Of a stretch of DNA of 64,000 bases, positions 62,687 through 64,000 are shown one piece after another. Origin of the DNA: Candidatus Binataceae bacterium (GTDB taxonomy: Bacteria > Desulfobacterota > Binatia > Binatales > Binataceae). The translations under genes and the position numbers were made by a program. Positions within the stretch are counted from its first letter, which is position 1. Each line of letters starts with the position of its first letter. The stretch spans positions 62,001 to 126,000 of the forward strand of contig DATGLK010000010.1 of NCBI GenBank assembly GCA_035294265.1. Reading direction: 5' to 3'. The notes under the pieces were generated by a model. It searched no databases and was not told the origin of the DNA. It worked only from the letters and a program-made list of their open reading frames with translations.

Positions 62687-62902
62687 ATGAGAACGGGCAA
62701 AACCAAAATTTTAAACTTGCCCGGATGGCTGTGGGCATCCCTGGCAGCGTTCGCTTTCAGCGCCTGCGCGATGCAGGGCGGCATGCGTGCGAGCGCGACG
62801 GCTCCAGCCAACGGCGCGCCGGCGGTGGCGCCCTATCAGCAACTCGCGACCGGGGGCGATTTGGCCGTGCGCGAGCAGGTCACTAACGTATTCGGCGGCT
62901 AA
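62687..62902 (+). CDS. Small lipoprotein, unknown
   Basis: Protein of 71 residues: a basic N-terminus, hydrophobic core LWASLAAFAFSACAM with lipobox-like FSAC, and a short mature part GGMRASATAPANGAPAVAPYQQL. Low complexity Ala/Pro/Gly follows. Preceded by AAGG. Probable envelope peptide, function unknown. The frame also extends upstream into the asnS end, but that part is out of place. Confidence 0.5.
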   Translation: MRTGKTKILNLPGWLWASLAAFAFSACAMQGGMRASATAPANGAPAVAPYQQLATGGDLAVREQVTNVFGG

Positions 62903-63006
62903 CTTAATGCGCTGGGCGCGATAGGCCGCGACCGGATCGGTACGCCGGCCAATAATCGCCTGGGCGCAGAAAACAATTTAGAGCGCGGAAAGGGCCGGAC
63001 AGCAAG

Positions 63007-63675
63007 ATGGACAAAATTGCACAAGAGTTGGTGCGCTGGCATATACATCCGATCGTCGACCATTTCACGATCGCCTTGCTGGTGGTTGCCCTGCTTATTG
63101 ATATCGCGGCCTCGATTCTGGCCGAGCGGCTGTGGTTGCGCTACATGGCACTGACTTTAATGGTCTTGGGTGCAATCAGCGCTGTCTGCTCCTGGTTCAC
63201 CGGCGGTGGCGAGGCGCATGCGACCTTCAAGTACCTGGATCCGGCCGGGCAAGCGGTGTTGCACATCCACTCCCAACTGGGCAACGCTCTGGCAATCACC
63301 TTCGCGGTCCTGGCGCTATGGCGGATTCTGATTCAAGCGTTAGGCTTCATGGCGCGGACCCGGCAGGTGTACCTGGCCTTGGCCTTTTTGGCAGTTATTT
63401 TGTTGGGTTATCAGGGCTGGTTAGGGGGAGAATTGGTGTACGGTTTTGGCGCTGGGACCGCACTGCTGACCAGCGGGGCTCAGGCCTCGGCCCAGACCCC
63501 ACCGTCGACCTCCAAGGTGGCACCGCTGCCCAGCGCGATCCCCACGGTGTACGTACCGATGCCCAGCGCCACTGCGCAACCCCGTGCCAGCGCGGCAGCA
63601 AGCGCGGTTGCACCGATCAGCTCGCCTCAACCCAGCGCGACTGCCAGCGCGCTACCCACCGGTGGCGCTTCGTAA
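63007..63675 (+). CDS. DUF2231-like membrane protein with Pro/Ala/Ser-rich tail
   Basis: Protein of 222 residues. The first ~155 show four hydrophobic segments (HFTIALLVVALLIDIAASILA, RYMALTLMVLGAISAVCSWF, GNALAITFAVLALWRILI, VYLALAFLAVILLGYQGWLGG) and two His positions (WHIHPIVDHF, VLHIHSQLG) typical of the DUF2231 heme/cytochrome-like family. The last ~65 residues are Pro/Ala/Ser-rich (QTPPSTSKVAPLPSA and so on) and probably disordered and exported. Function unknown. Confidence 0.7.
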   Translation: MDKIAQELVRWHIHPIVDHFTIALLVVALLIDIAASILAERLWLRYMALTLMVLGAISAVCSWFTGGGEAHATFKYLDPAGQAVLHIHSQLGNALAITFAVLALWRILIQALGFMARTRQVYLALAFLAVILLGYQGWLGGELVYGFGAGTALLTSGAQASAQTPPSTSKVAPLPSAIPTVYVPMPSATAQPRASAAASAVAPISSPQPSATASALPTGGAS

Positions 63676-63913
63676 CGGAGCTGGCGACGATCGAACCCAC
63701 CGCATCGCGTGTGAATACGTGACGCCGCAAGCGCCACCATGTCAGCGTGCGCGAGGCGAGCAGAAGCGAGCAAATCGGAGGAGCGCGGAGAGCTTGGCGG
63801 ACCTGAGTGGCGCGGGCGGGCCTTGTCCGCGCCAGCGACGAGTGGGGATGGCGGGCGGTCAAGCAGCGCTTTGTGCGACCACGAAGCGTTCCAGCCATTC
63901 TGGAGAAGCGCTC

Positions 63914-64000
63914 TCAACGTAGAGCGATCGCGTCACCTACGGCAATTTGCCCGCTGCCTATGATTTTGCCGGTCACGCCGACCAGGGCTTGGTGATAGCG
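63914..64000 (-). CDS. C-terminal end of a MOSC-domain-like protein (cut by window edge)
   Basis: The minus strand is open from the right edge and reads RYHQALVGVTGKIIGSGQ then IAVGDAIALR before a stop at 63914-63916. This is 28 residues with a 'V.V.G.I..GG.I.VGD.v.L' pattern, which matches the end of the MOSC fold (molybdenum cofactor sulfurase C-terminal). The gene starts beyond the window. Assignment rests on a short motif, so it is moderate. Between 63676 and 63913 I see nothing coding with confidence. Confidence 0.5.
   Translation of the reverse strand, partial: RYHQALVGVTGKIIGSGQIAVGDAIALR

Noticed and set aside
63676-63913. Small minus-strand frames near the right edge, and a possible tRNA
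   Set aside because: Low-complexity Arg/Pro/Ser frames without ribosome sites, and the TTCGATC segment near 63690 has no matching T-stem.

Overview
This is a 64 kb stretch of a GC-rich (roughly 60-65 percent by eye), gene-dense chromosome from a Gram-negative, probably aerobic or facultative soil or sediment bacterium. The Gram-negative call rests on a TolC-type outer membrane factor, an RND pump, an ExbB/ExbD/TonB set, an outer-membrane porin and lipoproteins. No rRNA, tRNA, CRISPR, phage or insertion sequence was recognised. The gene content (Cys-less thiolase plus DUF35, HpcH/HpaI aldolase, CMD and TPP enzymes, fused NuoEF) reminds me of delta-proteobacterial or Binatota-type lineages, but that is only an inference; no phylogenetic marker was tested.

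Layout. 0-4.8 kb: a CzcCBA-like heavy-metal RND efflux operon, cut at the left edge. 5.1-10.0 kb: a DUF1646-type membrane transporter, glutamine synthetase, and a CYTH-like protein translationally coupled to a split chromate transporter. 10.1-13.8 kb: a three-subunit molybdenum hydroxylase (xanthine dehydrogenase family) on the minus strand. 14.0-15.9 kb: four tandem paralogues of a small secreted protein family with a tandem repeat in front of the first gene. 16-20.4 kb: an alpha/beta hydrolase, a VOC protein, and an ExbB-ExbD-TonB operon preceded by a small Cys-pair protein and a coupled 38-residue ORF. 20.4-25.8 kb: a leucine operon with a leader peptide and intrinsic terminator (leuL-like attenuator), leuA, leuB, a catalytically dead aspartate-semialdehyde dehydrogenase homologue, truA and an HU-like protein. 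25.8-31 kb: rarA, an HPF-cold-shock fusion, a CMD protein, a TPP enzyme and a glycine-zipper lipoprotein.

31-39.4 kb is a long minus-strand run: tatD, DUF35 and a thiolase homologue without catalytic Cys, two aldolases, a MetE-like methyltransferase, a beta-hydroxyacid dehydrogenase and a sorbosone dehydrogenase. It looks like a catabolic block whose substrate cannot be named from sequence. 39.5-43.5 kb: a beta-barrel porin, an FxLYD-like protein, an XRE regulator and an MFS transporter. 43.6-50.4 kb: the peripheral arm of complex I in the order nuoB-G-I-C-D-EF with NuoE fused to NuoF and no membrane-arm genes alongside. 50.7-53.7 kb: an ECF sigma factor, its zinc-type anti-sigma factor, a membrane-anchored unknown and a Q/R-rich DUF3106-like repeat protein, divergent from a Spy/CpxP-like periplasmic protein. 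53.7-64 kb: MFS transporter, glycogen phosphorylase, three-gene proton-translocating transhydrogenase (pntAA-AB-B), CvpA, asparaginyl-tRNA synthetase, a small lipoprotein, a DUF2231 membrane protein and the C-terminal end of a MOSC-like gene at the right edge.

The observations I rate highest are the leucine attenuator with a possibly leaderless leader peptide, the four-gene secreted paralogue cluster, the Cys-less thiolase/DUF35 pair, the NuoEF fusion in an orphan peripheral-arm cluster, and the sigma/anti-sigma operon carrying the repeat protein.
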